Assembly (NCBI RefSeq): GCF_002277025.1
Contig: NZ_NIWD01000013.1
Span: 62,001 to 126,000, forward strand
Length of the DNA stretch: 64,000 bases
Reading direction: 5' to 3'
Origin: Sphingopyxis sp. GW247-27LB
Lineage (GTDB): Bacteria > Pseudomonadota > Alphaproteobacteria > Sphingomonadales > Sphingomonadaceae
Below the pieces are notes generated by a model. That model was not told the DNA's origin. It saw only the letters and a list, made by a program, of their open reading frames with translations, and ran no database searches. This document shows positions 9,907 to 19,382 of this stretch, one piece after another; positions within the stretch are counted from its first letter, which is position 1; every line of letters begins with the position of its first letter. The position numbers were made by a program, and so were the translations under genes.

Positions 9907-9931
9907 GCCCCCGCCTTCGCGGGGGGCGACG
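9907..9931. repeat. Single copy of the CCCCCGCCTTCGCGGGG repeat
   Basis: One palindromic unit of the same family as 6464-6542, in the divergent gap between the receptor and the patatin gene. The gap (9803-10016) otherwise shows only the receptor's ribosome site and no recognised promoter motif. Confidence 0.7.
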
Positions 9932-10016
9932 AGTTATGCAACATCCGCTCCCACCCCAAAGCCGGCATCGCCCTAAAGGGTGACGCCGCCCCCAAAACCG
10001 CGCTATCAGCCCGAGC

Positions 10017-12329
10017 ATGCGGGAAAAGGAATTGCGGTTCGCCCTGATTTGTTACGGCGGCATCAGCCTCGCCGTTTACATGCACGGCATCACGAAGGAA
10101 GTGTGGCGGCTCGCCGCGGCGTCGCGCGCCTTTCACGACGGCGAGGCGATCGCGGGGTCGGGGGGCGTCTATCGCGACCTGCTCGCCGACCTTTTGGCAA
10201 GCAGCAACGTCCGGCTCCGCGTACTCGCCGACATCGTCGCGGGCGCGAGCGCGGGCGGGATCAACGGCATCTTCCTCGCGCGCGCGCTCGCGACCGGCCA
10301 GTCGCTCGATCCGCTTACCGAATTGTGGCTGACCGACGCCGACGTCGACCGGCTGATCGACCCCGACGCGCGGCCGCTGTCGGCGGCGACCAAATTCTGG
10401 GCGGTGCCGATCGCCGGCTGGGCGATGAAGCGGCGCGGCAACGTCATCGACCGCACCGTCGGCGGCGCGGCGCAGGAGGAGGTGCGCGCCAAGCTGTCGC
10501 GCTTCGTGCGCGCGCGCTGGTTCGAACCGCCCTTCGGCGGCGCGACCTTCTCGAACCTGATCCTCGATGCCTTCGACGCGATGGACGGCGGGCCGCGCGG
10601 GCCGGCGCTGGTCCCGGCGGGGCAACCCGTCGACCTGTTCGTCTCGGTGACCGACTTCGCGGGACACAGCATGCCGCTCGCGCTCAACAGCCCGCCGCGC
10701 GTCACCGAGCAGGAGCATCGGCTCGTTATCCATTTCCGGCACGATGGCCGCGCGGGCAAACGGCTCGACGATGTTCCCGGCCTCGCCGCCGCGGCGCGCG
10801 CGACCGCGAGCTTTCCCGGCGCCTTTCCCCCCTTCACGCTGCGCGAGATCGACGCGGTTCTGGCAAAGCGGGGCATCGACTGGCCCCACCGCGCCGATTT
10901 CATCCGCGTCCAGTTGCCGCAGAGCGAAGAGGCCGATCCCGCCGACCGGGTGCTGATCGACGGATCGGTACTCGCCAACGCGCCTTTCCGCCCCGCGATC
11001 GCCGCGCTCAAGCAGCGCCCGGCGCGGCGCGAGATCGACCGGCGCTTCGTCTATATCGACCCCAAGCCCGATTATCGCTCGATCAGCTTCAACCGCCACG
11101 GCGAGCCCGTCGAGGGCGAGGAGAAAAGGCTGCCGGGCTTCCTGACCACCATCCTCGGCGCGCTCTCCGAAATCCCGCGCGAACAGCCGATCCGCGACAA
11201 TGTCGAGGCGATCGAGGCGATGTCGCGGCGCATCCGCCGGATGCAGCATATCGTCGACGCGATGAAGGTCGAGGTCGAGGAACAGGTCGCGGCGCTGTTC
11301 GGCACCACCTTTTTCCTCGGCACGCCGACCCCGGCGCGGCTCGACCGCTGGCGTTCCAAGGCGCAGACCGAGGCGGCGTCGCGCGCGGGTTTCGCCTATG
11401 CGCCCTATGGGCACCTCAAGCTGTCGGCGATCGTCGAGGAGCTCGCTCGATTGATCGACCGGCTGGCGCCTGCCGAGGGCGCGGTGCACCGCGCCAACCG
11501 CCGTCAGGCGCTGTGGGACGAGGTGCGCGCGCGCGGACTCGACCGCATTTCGGGCAAGAAGGGCGCGGGGGCGAGTCGCGACGCGATCGATTTCTTCCGC
11601 ACCCACGACCTCGGCTTTCGCATCCGCCGCCTGCGCTTCCTCGCGCGCGAACTCGACGCCGCGGTCGAGGCGAAGCGCGACGAGCGCGACCCGGCGTGCG
11701 AGACGATGCGCGAGGCGATTTTCGCCGCGCTCGGCCTCTATCTCGAGCGCGAGGCCGACAGCTGGCTCGGCGAGCTCGACATTCCCGCCGACGCGGGGCT
11801 CGGCGCGTGGATCGACGCGATCGCGGAGCGGCGCGACCTGACCGCGGTCGACAGCGAGGCCGACGTGCTGCTCGCTGCGGCGCTCGGCGCTCTGCCGAAG
11901 GACGACCGGCGCACGATGCTGCTCGCATACCTCGGCTATCCCTTTTACGACATCGCGACCTTGCCGCTGCTCCAGGGCGAGGGGTTCGACGAGTTCGATC
12001 CGGTCAAGATCGACCGCATCTCGCCCTCCGACGCGACCGCGATCCGCACCGGCGGCGCCGCCGCGATGCTCAAGGGAATCGAGTTCAACAGCTTCGGCGC
12101 CTTCTTCAGCCGCGCCTACCGCGAGAATGACTATCTGTGGGGCCGGCTCCACGGCGCCGACCGGCTGATCGACATCGTGGCGTCGAGCGTGACGGGCGAC
12201 GGCGCGCTGACCGCCGACGCGCTCGCGACGCTCAAGCGGCGAGCGTTCCATGCGATACTGGACGAGGAGGAGGGGCGGCTGCCGAAGGTCAAGGCGCTGA
12301 TCGCGGAGATCAGGGGGGAGATAGGCTAA
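10017..12329 (+). CDS. Patatin-like phospholipase (DUF3376-type)
   Basis: A 770-residue protein with the patatin Ser-Asp dyad. The oxyanion-hole region LICYGGISLAVYMHG is at residues 9-23, the nucleophile elbow GASAGG near residue 79, and the catalytic aspartate in DGSVLANAPF near residue 320. The long C-terminal half is helical and charged, matching the DUF3376 extension of bacterial patatin-like proteins. No signal peptide is evident, so a cytoplasmic or peripheral membrane lipase is inferred. It stands alone; a REP pair follows its stop. Confidence 0.85.
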   Translation: MREKELRFALICYGGISLAVYMHGITKEVWRLAAASRAFHDGEAIAGSGGVYRDLLADLLASSNVRLRVLADIVAGASAGGINGIFLARALATGQSLDPLTELWLTDADVDRLIDPDARPLSAATKFWAVPIAGWAMKRRGNVIDRTVGGAAQEEVRAKLSRFVRARWFEPPFGGATFSNLILDAFDAMDGGPRGPALVPAGQPVDLFVSVTDFAGHSMPLALNSPPRVTEQEHRLVIHFRHDGRAGKRLDDVPGLAAAARATASFPGAFPPFTLREIDAVLAKRGIDWPHRADFIRVQLPQSEEADPADRVLIDGSVLANAPFRPAIAALKQRPARREIDRRFVYIDPKPDYRSISFNRHGEPVEGEEKRLPGFLTTILGALSEIPREQPIRDNVEAIEAMSRRIRRMQHIVDAMKVEVEEQVAALFGTTFFLGTPTPARLDRWRSKAQTEAASRAGFAYAPYGHLKLSAIVEELARLIDRLAPAEGAVHRANRRQALWDEVRARGLDRISGKKGAGASRDAIDFFRTHDLGFRIRRLRFLARELDAAVEAKRDERDPACETMREAIFAALGLYLEREADSWLGELDIPADAGLGAWIDAIAERRDLTAVDSEADVLLAAALGALPKDDRRTMLLAYLGYPFYDIATLPLLQGEGFDEFDPVKIDRISPSDATAIRTGGAAAMLKGIEFNSFGAFFSRAYRENDYLWGRLHGADRLIDIVASSVTGDGALTADALATLKRRAFHAILDEEEGRLPKVKALIAEIRGEIG

Positions 12330-12335
12330 ATCTCT

Positions 12336-12423
12336 CGTCGCCCCCGCGAAGGCGGGGGCCGCCGTCGGCTTTGCCCTTCGTCGCTGCGCAAACCTCCAGC
12401 GATCCCCGCCTTCGCGGGGCGAC
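12336..12423. repeat. Second paired REP element
   Basis: Inverted copies of the CCCCGCGAAGGCGGGG unit at 12339-12360 and about 12402-12424, separated by about 40 bases, between the convergent patatin and dnaJ genes. Position suggests a shared terminator. Confidence 0.8.
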
Positions 12424-12425
12424 GG

Positions 12426-13556
12426 CTAATCCGTCAGATCGTCCCACATATCCTTGATGCGGCCGAAGAAGCCCTGGCTCGCGGGACATTCCTCGCCGGT
12501 CTCGGTCTCGCGGAACTCGGCGAGCAGTTCCTTCTGCCTGGCGCTGAGCTTGGTCGGCGTTTCGACGTCGATCTGGACGACGAGGTCGCCGTGACCGCGG
12601 CCGTTGAGCACCGGCATGCCGGCGCCGCGCTGGCGCAATTGCTTGCCCGACTGGATGCCGGCGGGGATGCGGATGTCGTGCCTGGTGCCGTCGAGGCCCG
12701 GAATGCTGATCTCGCCGCCGAGCGCCGCGGTGGTGAAGCTGATCGGCGCGCGCGTGAACAGCGTCGTACCCTCGCGTTCGAAGACCCGGTGCCGCGCCAT
12801 GTGGAGGAAGATGTAGAGGTCGCCCGGCGCCGCGCCGCGCGCGCCGCTCTCGCCCTCGCCCGACAGGCGGATGCGCGTGCCCTCGTCGACCCCCGGCGGA
12901 ATGGTGACGGTCAGCGTCTTGCGCCGGTCGACGCGACCCTCGCCGTGGCATGTGCCGCACGGATCGGCGATGACCTCGCCCGCGCCCTGGCAGGCGGGAC
13001 AGGTACGCTCGACCATGAAGAAACCCTGCTGCGCGCGCACCTTGCCGTGGCCGCCGCAGGTTCCGCAGCGATGGGTGGTCGTGCCCGGCTTGGCGCCCGA
13101 TCCCTCGCACGCGTCGCAGCGCGCGGCGACGTCGACCTGGATCTCGCGGCTGCAGCCGGTGAAGGCGTCCTCGAGCCGGATCTCCATGTCGTAGCGCAGG
13201 TCGGCGCCGCGCGCGGGGCCGCGCTGCTGCTGCCGCCCCCCGAACGCCGAGCCGAAGATCGATTCGAAAATATCGCCGATATCGCCGAAATCGGCATTGC
13301 CGCCGCCGCCGAAGCCGTTCGAGGCGCCGCGCACGCCTTCCTTGCCGAAGCGGTCGTAGAGCGCGCGCTTCTGCGGGTCCTTCAGGCAGTCATAGGCTTC
13401 GTTGATCGCCTTGAACCGCGCCTCGCTGTCGCCGCACCCCGGATTCTTGTCGGGGTGATGTTGCATCGCCAGCTTGCGATAGGCCGCCTTCAGCACCTTG
13501 TCGTCGGCGGTGCGTTCGACTTCCAGCAGTTCGTAATAATCGATGTCGAGCGACAT
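12426..13556 (-). CDS. dnaJ: Chaperone protein DnaJ
   Basis: A 376-residue type I J-protein that delivers unfolded clients to DnaK and stimulates its ATPase. The J domain carries HPDKNPG near residue 34; a Gly/Phe-rich stretch (GASNGFGGGGNADFG) follows; then four zinc-finger repeats, CDACEGSG, CGTCGGHG, CPACQGAG and CGTCHGEG, between about residues 145 and 210; then the two beta-barrel client-binding domains. It lies downstream of dnaK in the same direction with a 122-base gap containing a hairpin repeat, so it may be co-transcribed at a reduced level. Confidence 0.97.
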   Translation of the reverse strand: MSLDIDYYELLEVERTADDKVLKAAYRKLAMQHHPDKNPGCGDSEARFKAINEAYDCLKDPQKRALYDRFGKEGVRGASNGFGGGGNADFGDIGDIFESIFGSAFGGRQQQRGPARGADLRYDMEIRLEDAFTGCSREIQVDVAARCDACEGSGAKPGTTTHRCGTCGGHGKVRAQQGFFMVERTCPACQGAGEVIADPCGTCHGEGRVDRRKTLTVTIPPGVDEGTRIRLSGEGESGARGAAPGDLYIFLHMARHRVFEREGTTLFTRAPISFTTAALGGEISIPGLDGTRHDIRIPAGIQSGKQLRQRGAGMPVLNGRGHGDLVVQIDVETPTKLSARQKELLAEFRETETGEECPASQGFFGRIKDMWDDLTD

Positions 13557-13583
13557 GATGCCCCTAACCTCGCTTCCCCTTTC

Positions 13584-13662
13584 CGCTCGCCCTGAGCCTG
13601 TCGAAGGGCCGTTCTTTCCCGAAGAAAGAAGGACGGTGCTTCGACGAACTCAGCACGAGCGG
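13584..13662. repeat. CCCTGAGCCTGTCGAAGGG-type inverted repeat pair
   Basis: CGCTCGCCCTGAGCCTGTCG in one orientation and CTTCGACGAACTCAGCACGAGCG-like sequence in the other form a long imperfect stem between dnaK and dnaJ. A related single unit is found inside the prophage at 39112. Confidence 0.7.
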
Positions 13663-13678
13663 CATAGGGATGAGAGCC

Positions 13679-15589
<1,911 letters not shown>

Positions 15590-15669
15590 AATGTACACGT
15601 CCTTGTTGCTTTTGCGGCGCCCTGAAAAGGCACGCCCATCGTTGATCCCTTCACGGGTTTCTGGGCGCG

Positions 15670-15699
15670 ATATAGGTGCGCTAATCCTTGGCACAAGGG
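15670..15699 (-). promoter_or_regulatory. Candidate heat-shock promoter of dnaK
   Basis: On the minus strand CCCTTG at 15699-15694 is followed, 17 bases after CTTG, by CCTATAT at 15676-15670. This resembles the alphaproteobacterial sigma-32 pattern CTTG-N17/18-CYTATNT. It lies about 80 bases upstream of the dnaK start. No transcript data support it; the spacing and position do. Confidence 0.5.
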
Positions 15700-15753
15700 C
15701 TTTGAGGGCTTATCGGTAACCCGTAATTTACAGCCCTTGCCCGGAGTCCAGCG

Positions 15754-16302
15754 ATGAAGACCTTTGCAATTACCGCCCTCGCCGCCGCCGCGCTGACCCT
15801 GTCCGGGTGCGGCGACAATCTGGGCCAGGGGCCGGTGCTGCACGTCGCGAGCGGCTATATCGAAATGGGCGCGACCCCCGACCGCCCCGCCGCGGGCTAT
15901 TTCACCATCGAGGGCGGGCCGCGCGACGTCGCGCTGATGGCGGTCAGCTCCGACCTCGCCCAGCGCGTCGAGATGCACGAAAGCGTCAAGGAAAACGGCG
16001 TCGTGTCGATGAAGCCGCTCCTGAGCGCGCCGGTTCCCGCGAAGGGCAAGCTCGAATTCAAGCCGGGCGGCAAGCATCTGATGATCTGGAACATCAACGG
16101 CGCCGCGGTGCGCGCGGGCAAGCTGCCGATGATCTTCGTCTTCTCGAACAACAACAACGAACGCATCCTGTTCGACCTGACGATCCGGCAGGCGCCGGGG
16201 GCGGACGGCGCGAGCGGCGCGGCGATGGATCATGGCGCGATGGACATGGGTGGCGCCGGCAAAGCCGCGGACAAGGGCGCGGCGGACGCGGCGAAGAAAT
16301 AA
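15754..16302 (+). CDS. PCu(A)C-type periplasmic copper chaperone lipoprotein
   Basis: A 182-residue protein with a lipoprotein signal (TLSGCGDN, cysteine at residue 19). The copper-site pattern of the DUF461/PCu(A)C family is present: MHES...M with about ten residues between H and M near residues 74-85, then HLM near residue 109. Such proteins pass Cu(I) to cytochrome oxidase assembly factors. The C-terminus is extended, with MDHGAMDMGG, a Met/His-rich stretch that could bind extra copper. The next gene starts six bases downstream. Confidence 0.85.
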   Translation: MKTFAITALAAAALTLSGCGDNLGQGPVLHVASGYIEMGATPDRPAAGYFTIEGGPRDVALMAVSSDLAQRVEMHESVKENGVVSMKPLLSAPVPAKGKLEFKPGGKHLMIWNINGAAVRAGKLPMIFVFSNNNNERILFDLTIRQAPGADGASGAAMDHGAMDMGGAGKAADKGAADAAKK

Positions 16303-16308
16303 GCGCGC

Positions 16309-16782
16309 GTGCCGCGCCCGTCGCGCGCCCTGACGGCCGGCGAGATCGCGCTCGCCCGCAGCGTGTTCGGCGCAGCGATCGACTATGCGCGGGTGCGCGT
16401 GTGCCACCACAAATGGGCCTTCTTCCAGCCCCGGCGCGTGGTGATGGCGCCGATGGGCGCGCTCCATTTCCACCCGCACGGCGACCTCTATGCCGAGGAT
16501 TTCAGCGCCGCCTCGCAGGCGCTCCAGGGCCTGTTCATCCACGAGATGACGCACGTCTGGCAGGCGCAGACGCGCGGGCGCTGGTATCTGGTGCTGATGC
16601 GCCACCCCTTCGCGACCTATAGCTACAGCCTCAAACCCGGCTGGCCGCTCCATCGTTACGGCCTCGAACAGCAGGCCGAGATCGTGCGGCACTACTGGCT
16701 GCTGACCCAGGGCGTGACGGTCGGCGGCGCGCCGGGGGTGGAGGCGTATCGCGCGATGCTGCCGTTTGTGTCCGCGACCTGA
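16309..16782 (+). CDS. Small protein with HExxH-like motif ('vgr-related' family)
   Basis: A 157-residue protein that starts at GTG 16309, six bases after the copper chaperone stop. It carries HEMTHVWQ near residue 80, a zinc-peptidase-like HExxH, and later EQQAEIVRHYW near residue 122, which could provide the third ligand. Homologues in sphingomonads are commonly labelled 'vgr related protein', a name without experimental support. No signal peptide. A metal-binding or peptidase-like role is a guess from the motif only. Confidence 0.65.
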   Translation: MPRPSRALTAGEIALARSVFGAAIDYARVRVCHHKWAFFQPRRVVMAPMGALHFHPHGDLYAEDFSAASQALQGLFIHEMTHVWQAQTRGRWYLVLMRHPFATYSYSLKPGWPLHRYGLEQQAEIVRHYWLLTQGVTVGGAPGVEAYRAMLPFVSAT

Positions 16783-16825
16783 AAACCACTAGCCAAGCCC
16801 CCGGCGTTCATTCTATGTTCCGCGC

Positions 16826-17099
16826 ATGGATATGGTCTCGCTGCTCGTCGCCCTTGTCGCTCTCGCCATCGGCGCGCTGATCGGCTGGCTGTTCGCGGGA
16901 CGGCAGGCGGGCGGGCTAAAGGCCGAACGCGACGGGCTCGCCGAGCGGTTCAAGGCGGCGGTGACCGACCTCGCGGTCGAGGCCGAGGCGCGCAAGGCGG
17001 CCGATCTGCAGCTTTCGGCGTTGCTCGCCGAGCAGAAGGCGCGCGATGCCGCGCACTACGCGCAGATCGCACAGCTCAGGGACGCGCAGGCGGCGCTGA
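16826..17099 (+). pseudogene. rmuC: rmuC, 5' fragment (disrupted by prophage)
   Basis: The first 91 codons plus one base of rmuC: an N-terminal membrane anchor (LLVALVALAIGALIGWLFAG, residues 5-24) and the start of the coiled coil. RmuC is a nuclease-fold protein (DUF805/RmuC family) linked to limiting inversions at short inverted repeats. In the lysogen translation continues into phage DNA and stops at 17122, giving a 98-residue truncated anchor. Joining base 17099 to base 55012 restores codons L-T-A-Q-F in frame and a 450-residue protein, the usual length. The 3' part is at 55007-56090. Confidence 0.93.
17095..17099 (+). repeat. Left copy of 5-bp target-site duplication (GCTGA)
   Basis: GCTGA directly precedes the first phage base and is repeated directly after the last one at 55007-55011. 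A 5-bp duplication is what Mu-type transposition makes. Excising the phage with one copy restores the rmuC frame. Confidence 0.92.
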
Positions 17100-17538
17100 T
17101 GAAGGGGGACAGGAGTAATTGAAGTGGGGCCGTTGGCGGGAATATCCGGGATTGGGCGGGATTTGGCGGGCCGAAGTGGCGGAAATCCGGGGCGCTCGCG
17201 GTATGCTCCAAAAATTGGCGATCGCGGAGCTGTGTCTATAGCGGTGGTTAATTTCGGCAGGACGTGACAGGAGCGTTTTTAGTCGGGCGCTTCCGAGAAG
17301 GGCGCGCCTCAAGAACCCTCTCAGCGGCTTCTAAATGGCGGGAAAGCGCGTTCTTAGAAGATCGGGCATCCTATCCTATCCGGGGCGAAGCACATTAAAT
17401 CCTGTGTTCGACCCCATCGTGAACCGGGCAGAAAGTTGCCCAGTTCCGTTCGCGGCGAAATCGGCGGATATGCGCGGCCGGCGCCCAAATCGGCGCGAGC
17501 AAGATAATTACAAACTGGGGGCGTTTTTCGGGCGGCGA
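17100..17538. promoter_or_regulatory. Left end: transposase-binding sites, no gene
   Basis: This 439-base stretch has no convincing gene. Site L1 is the terminal 26 bases (17100-17125). Site L2 at 17264-17283 (GTGACAGGAGCGTTTTTAGT) keeps the same GACA-n-GAG...TT..AGT pattern in the same orientation. A weaker match, AAGCGCGTTCTTAGA, lies at 17344-17358 (L3?). CCTCTCAGCGGCTTCT at 17317-17332 belongs to a motif also seen near the middle and right end of the phage. By analogy with Mu, these are where the transposase assembles. Confidence 0.7.
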
Positions 17539-17667
17539 TCAGGAGGGCCAGAGGCCAACCAGGAAGGCGACCAGGCCGTAGAGGGTGACGGCGGCCGGGA
17601 CGAAGACGTGATACCATCGGAGCGGCCGAGCGGCCGGCAGGCGAGGGTCGGGCCAGTCGCGGGGCAT
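17539..17667 (-). CDS. 42-residue single-span membrane protein
   Basis: Last gene of a leftward operon. The short protein has a basic N-terminus and one hydrophobic helix (YHVFVPAAVTLYGLVAFLVG, residues 19-38) ending in LWPS. Its ATG overlaps the upstream stop (ATGA), which argues that it is translated. Tiny membrane proteins expressed next to a prophage repressor are often superinfection-exclusion factors, but nothing in the sequence proves that here. Confidence 0.5.
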   Translation of the reverse strand: MPRDWPDPRLPAARPLRWYHVFVPAAVTLYGLVAFLVGLWPS

Positions 17668-17879
17668 CAGTCGGGCCGCTCGACGAGGCGGGCGCCGACG
17701 AACCAAAAGACCGGCGCGCGGGGAATGGGGTCGCGGGTGGCGTGGCCCTCGGCGATCGCGTCCTCGATCGCCTGGGCGCGATCGCCGCGCCAGGGCGTGA
17801 CGCGCCGGCCGAAGAGGAAGACGGCATGGCGCGAGCCGGGGCGGCGTTCGGACGCCCAGGCGAAGGGATCGGGCTTCAT
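17667..17879 (-). CDS. Hypothetical 70-residue phage protein
   Basis: Small basic protein with a central segment FLFGRRVTPWRGDRAQAIED and a later FWFVGARLVE. It resembles in plan the 66-residue protein encoded at 18832-19032, which also has a short WRATRKEAAHDAL-like stretch followed by aromatic/beta residues, so the two may be distant paralogues. It overlaps its neighbours on both sides by ATGA. Function unknown. Confidence 0.55.
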   Translation of the reverse strand: MKPDPFAWASERRPGSRHAVFLFGRRVTPWRGDRAQAIEDAIAEGHATRDPIPRAPVFWFVGARLVERPD

Positions 17880-18217
17880 GCGGCCAGCCCCTTCCGCGCG
17901 GCATCGCGCAGGGCAATTTCGACCTGCACGGTCGGCTCAATCCCGACGGCGCGAAGGACGCCGCGCAGGGCGGTCATCAAATAGGTGGTCCGGCAGTAGC
18001 GCGCCGTTTCTTCGCTCGACTGGCTGGCGTGCGGGTCCTGCATCATGCGCCAGAAATGATCGAAGGGCTCCCGGTCGCCCTTGCTGTGGGCATAGCAGAC
18101 CGCAAGCGCGAGCCGCGCGGCAGGATGGGGTCGCGCCGGCGCGGCGTTCACGCGCTCAACCAGCTCGGCGAGCGTCACCAGTGCCAGCCAAAGAATGCGG
18201 TCTGGGAGCGTCGCCAT
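17876..18217 (-). CDS. Hypothetical 113-residue phage protein
   Basis: Helical protein starting MATLPDRILWLALVTLAELV. An alternative TTG one codon upstream was not chosen. The middle has RLALAVCYAHSKGDREPFDHFW and the end is a predicted amphipathic helix. Start and stop overlap its neighbours by four bases, so it is firmly part of the leftward operon. I do not recognise the family. A role in lysogeny is inferred only from the operon's orientation. Confidence 0.6.
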   Translation of the reverse strand: MATLPDRILWLALVTLAELVERVNAAPARPHPAARLALAVCYAHSKGDREPFDHFWRMMQDPHASQSSEETARYCRTTYLMTALRGVLRAVGIEPTVQVEIALRDAARKGLAA

Positions 18218-18819
18218 CAATCAAAACCGAGGCGCTTTCTCTCTCGGTCCACGGCAATGAGGAAGCCTGCCGTCTCATTGTGAAGGCTTGCGGTGTCGAT
18301 CCCCGTCACTGCTTCACCGAACAGCCGCATCCGCCACGAATAGTCGCTGTCGCCGCTACTCGCGGACAATGCCTCCAAGTCTTCCCGAGGCAGCTCGGCG
18401 ATGGCGTCCTCAAAATAGGTGCACCCATATCCCCGACAGCTAACATCGGTATCGAGCCGCTCGATCGGCACGGTCTTTAGCTTGCCGTCGATCAAATAGG
18501 TCATTCTGGAGAGGCGCAGGGGGCCTCGCGACGAAGTCGAGCGCAAATAGAGCTGATATGTCGTCTTTCCGGTTTCCTTGTCGATCAACGCCCTGAAGAA
18601 CTTGTCATCCGCATTGCCTTTCAGGAAGGGCTCAGTGGAAACCCAGACACCGGGATCAAGCGCGTCGGTTCCCCTGACGAGCGTTCGAAGAGATGCTTCT
18701 TCCGCCGTGAGCGCCATCGCCTCTCGCTCCGGCTTCGACAGCTTGGCTGGCGCATCCTGGGCCATTGTCGGCATCGCCAACGCGGCCGCTAGAGTTATGG
18801 AAATCAGCGATCTTCTCAT
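18217..18819 (-). CDS. Secreted 200-residue protein of the leftward operon
   Basis: A clear Sec signal peptide (MRRSLISITLAAALAMPTMA, cut after MAQ or TMA) precedes a 180-residue mature protein with two cysteines close together (VSCRGYGCTYF, near residue 132), likely a disulfide in the periplasm. The ribosome site is strong (GGAGGGAGGGG before ATG 18819). Its base composition is less GC-rich than the structural genes. No family is recognised. An exported protein coded between the prophage end and the repressor is a good candidate for lysogenic conversion or surface exclusion, but that is inference. Confidence 0.75.
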   Translation of the reverse strand: MRRSLISITLAAALAMPTMAQDAPAKLSKPEREAMALTAEEASLRTLVRGTDALDPGVWVSTEPFLKGNADDKFFRALIDKETGKTTYQLYLRSTSSRGPLRLSRMTYLIDGKLKTVPIERLDTDVSCRGYGCTYFEDAIAELPREDLEALSASSGDSDYSWRMRLFGEAVTGIDTASLHNETAGFLIAVDRERKRLGFD

Positions 18820-18831
18820 TGCCCCTCCCTC

Positions 18832-19032
18832 CTACTGAACTATTTCCATCGGCGGCTCTGCCTTCCGAGTGATAATATTGGCCGGCACGGTCACAAAAAT
18901 GCGCCGGCTGTCGCGATCACGCTGGGCGCGGCCCTGCCGGAGCGCGTCGTGGGCGGCTTCTTTCCGGGTCGCCCGCCAAGGGCCGACCTGCTTGCCGCAC
19001 CAAGCGTAGGCGTATTGAGTTACCGTCCGCAT
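18832..19032 (-). CDS. Hypothetical 66-residue phage protein
   Basis: Starts at ATG 19032, which overlaps the stop of the gene upstream. The sequence MRTVTQYAYAWCGKQVGPWR is followed by a basic helix (KEAAHDALRQGRAQRDR) and a beta segment RRIFVTVPANII. It may be a small DNA- or RNA-binding protein, and it resembles the 70-residue protein at 17667-17879 in its layout. Function unknown. Confidence 0.55.
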   Translation of the reverse strand: MRTVTQYAYAWCGKQVGPWRATRKEAAHDALRQGRAQRDRDSRRIFVTVPANIITRKAEPPMEIVQ

Positions 19033-19259
19033 CAGTTGAGCGCCTCGCGAAGCCACTCTCCTTCCGCTTCTTCGAGCGCATCGTGAAGTTCCCAGCTCGC
19101 CTCGTCCTGATTGAGTCGCTTCGACAAATCCAACGGTGTCGAGAGTTTCCCGCCACGAGGATCGTTGCGCACCGCGCGGGAGAGATCGCCGACGCTATCC
19201 TTGCGGGTATGCTGTCCTCGCAGCCAAGTTATGAAGTTGGTGGGGACGGTAGTTGCCAT
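19032..19259 (-). CDS. YozE/SAM-like fold small protein
   Basis: First gene of the leftward operon; 75 residues. The pattern FITWLRGQHTRKDSVGDLSR, a middle DxP region, then LHDALEEAEGEWLREAL matches the YozE_SAM_like family of small helical proteins found on phages and plasmids (function unsettled). ATG 19259 has AAAGGAG eight bases upstream. An operator-like palindrome lies in its leader at 19294-19306. Confidence 0.65.
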   Translation of the reverse strand: MATTVPTNFITWLRGQHTRKDSVGDLSRAVRNDPRGGKLSTPLDLSKRLNQDEASWELHDALEEAEGEWLREALN

Positions 19260-19286
19260 GATCCATTCTCCTTTCGATCACCTTTC

Positions 19287-19306
19287 AGCGTTCGGTCATT
19301 TTGACC
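19287..19306 (-). promoter_or_regulatory. Operator-like site in front of the leftward operon
   Basis: On the minus strand the 20 bases GGTCAAAATGACCGAACGCT are identical to 20789-20808 inside the ParB-like gene. The core GGTCA-AAA-TGACC is a perfect palindrome. It lies 28 bases before the first start codon of the leftward operon and downstream of a candidate promoter, a place fit for repression or roadblock. Confidence 0.65.
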
Positions 19307-19330
19307 TTACGCTCGAACACGAGTCGCGAT

Positions 19331-19359
19331 CGAATAGAACAAAATTAGAACATCGGCAA
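19331..19359 (-). promoter_or_regulatory. Candidate promoter of the leftward operon
   Basis: Minus-strand TTGCCG (19359-19354) and TATTCG (19336-19331) are separated by 17 bases in the most AT-rich stretch between the repressor stop and the operon. The match to the housekeeping consensus is weak (4/6 and 3/6). Read-through from the repressor gene is an equally good source of transcription. Confidence 0.3.
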
Positions 19360-19382
19360 TTGAGCCGCATGCCCTAGCGCCC

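Noticed and set aside
9282..12251. 989-codon minus-strand frame across the receptor and patatin genes
   Set aside because: It crosses a divergent gene pair and reads as antisense of the patatin gene and a shifted frame of the receptor. No domain is visible.
17335..18480. 381-codon forward frame through the leftward operon
   Set aside because: It runs against four short genes with ATGA overlaps and has Arg/Ser-rich shadow composition.
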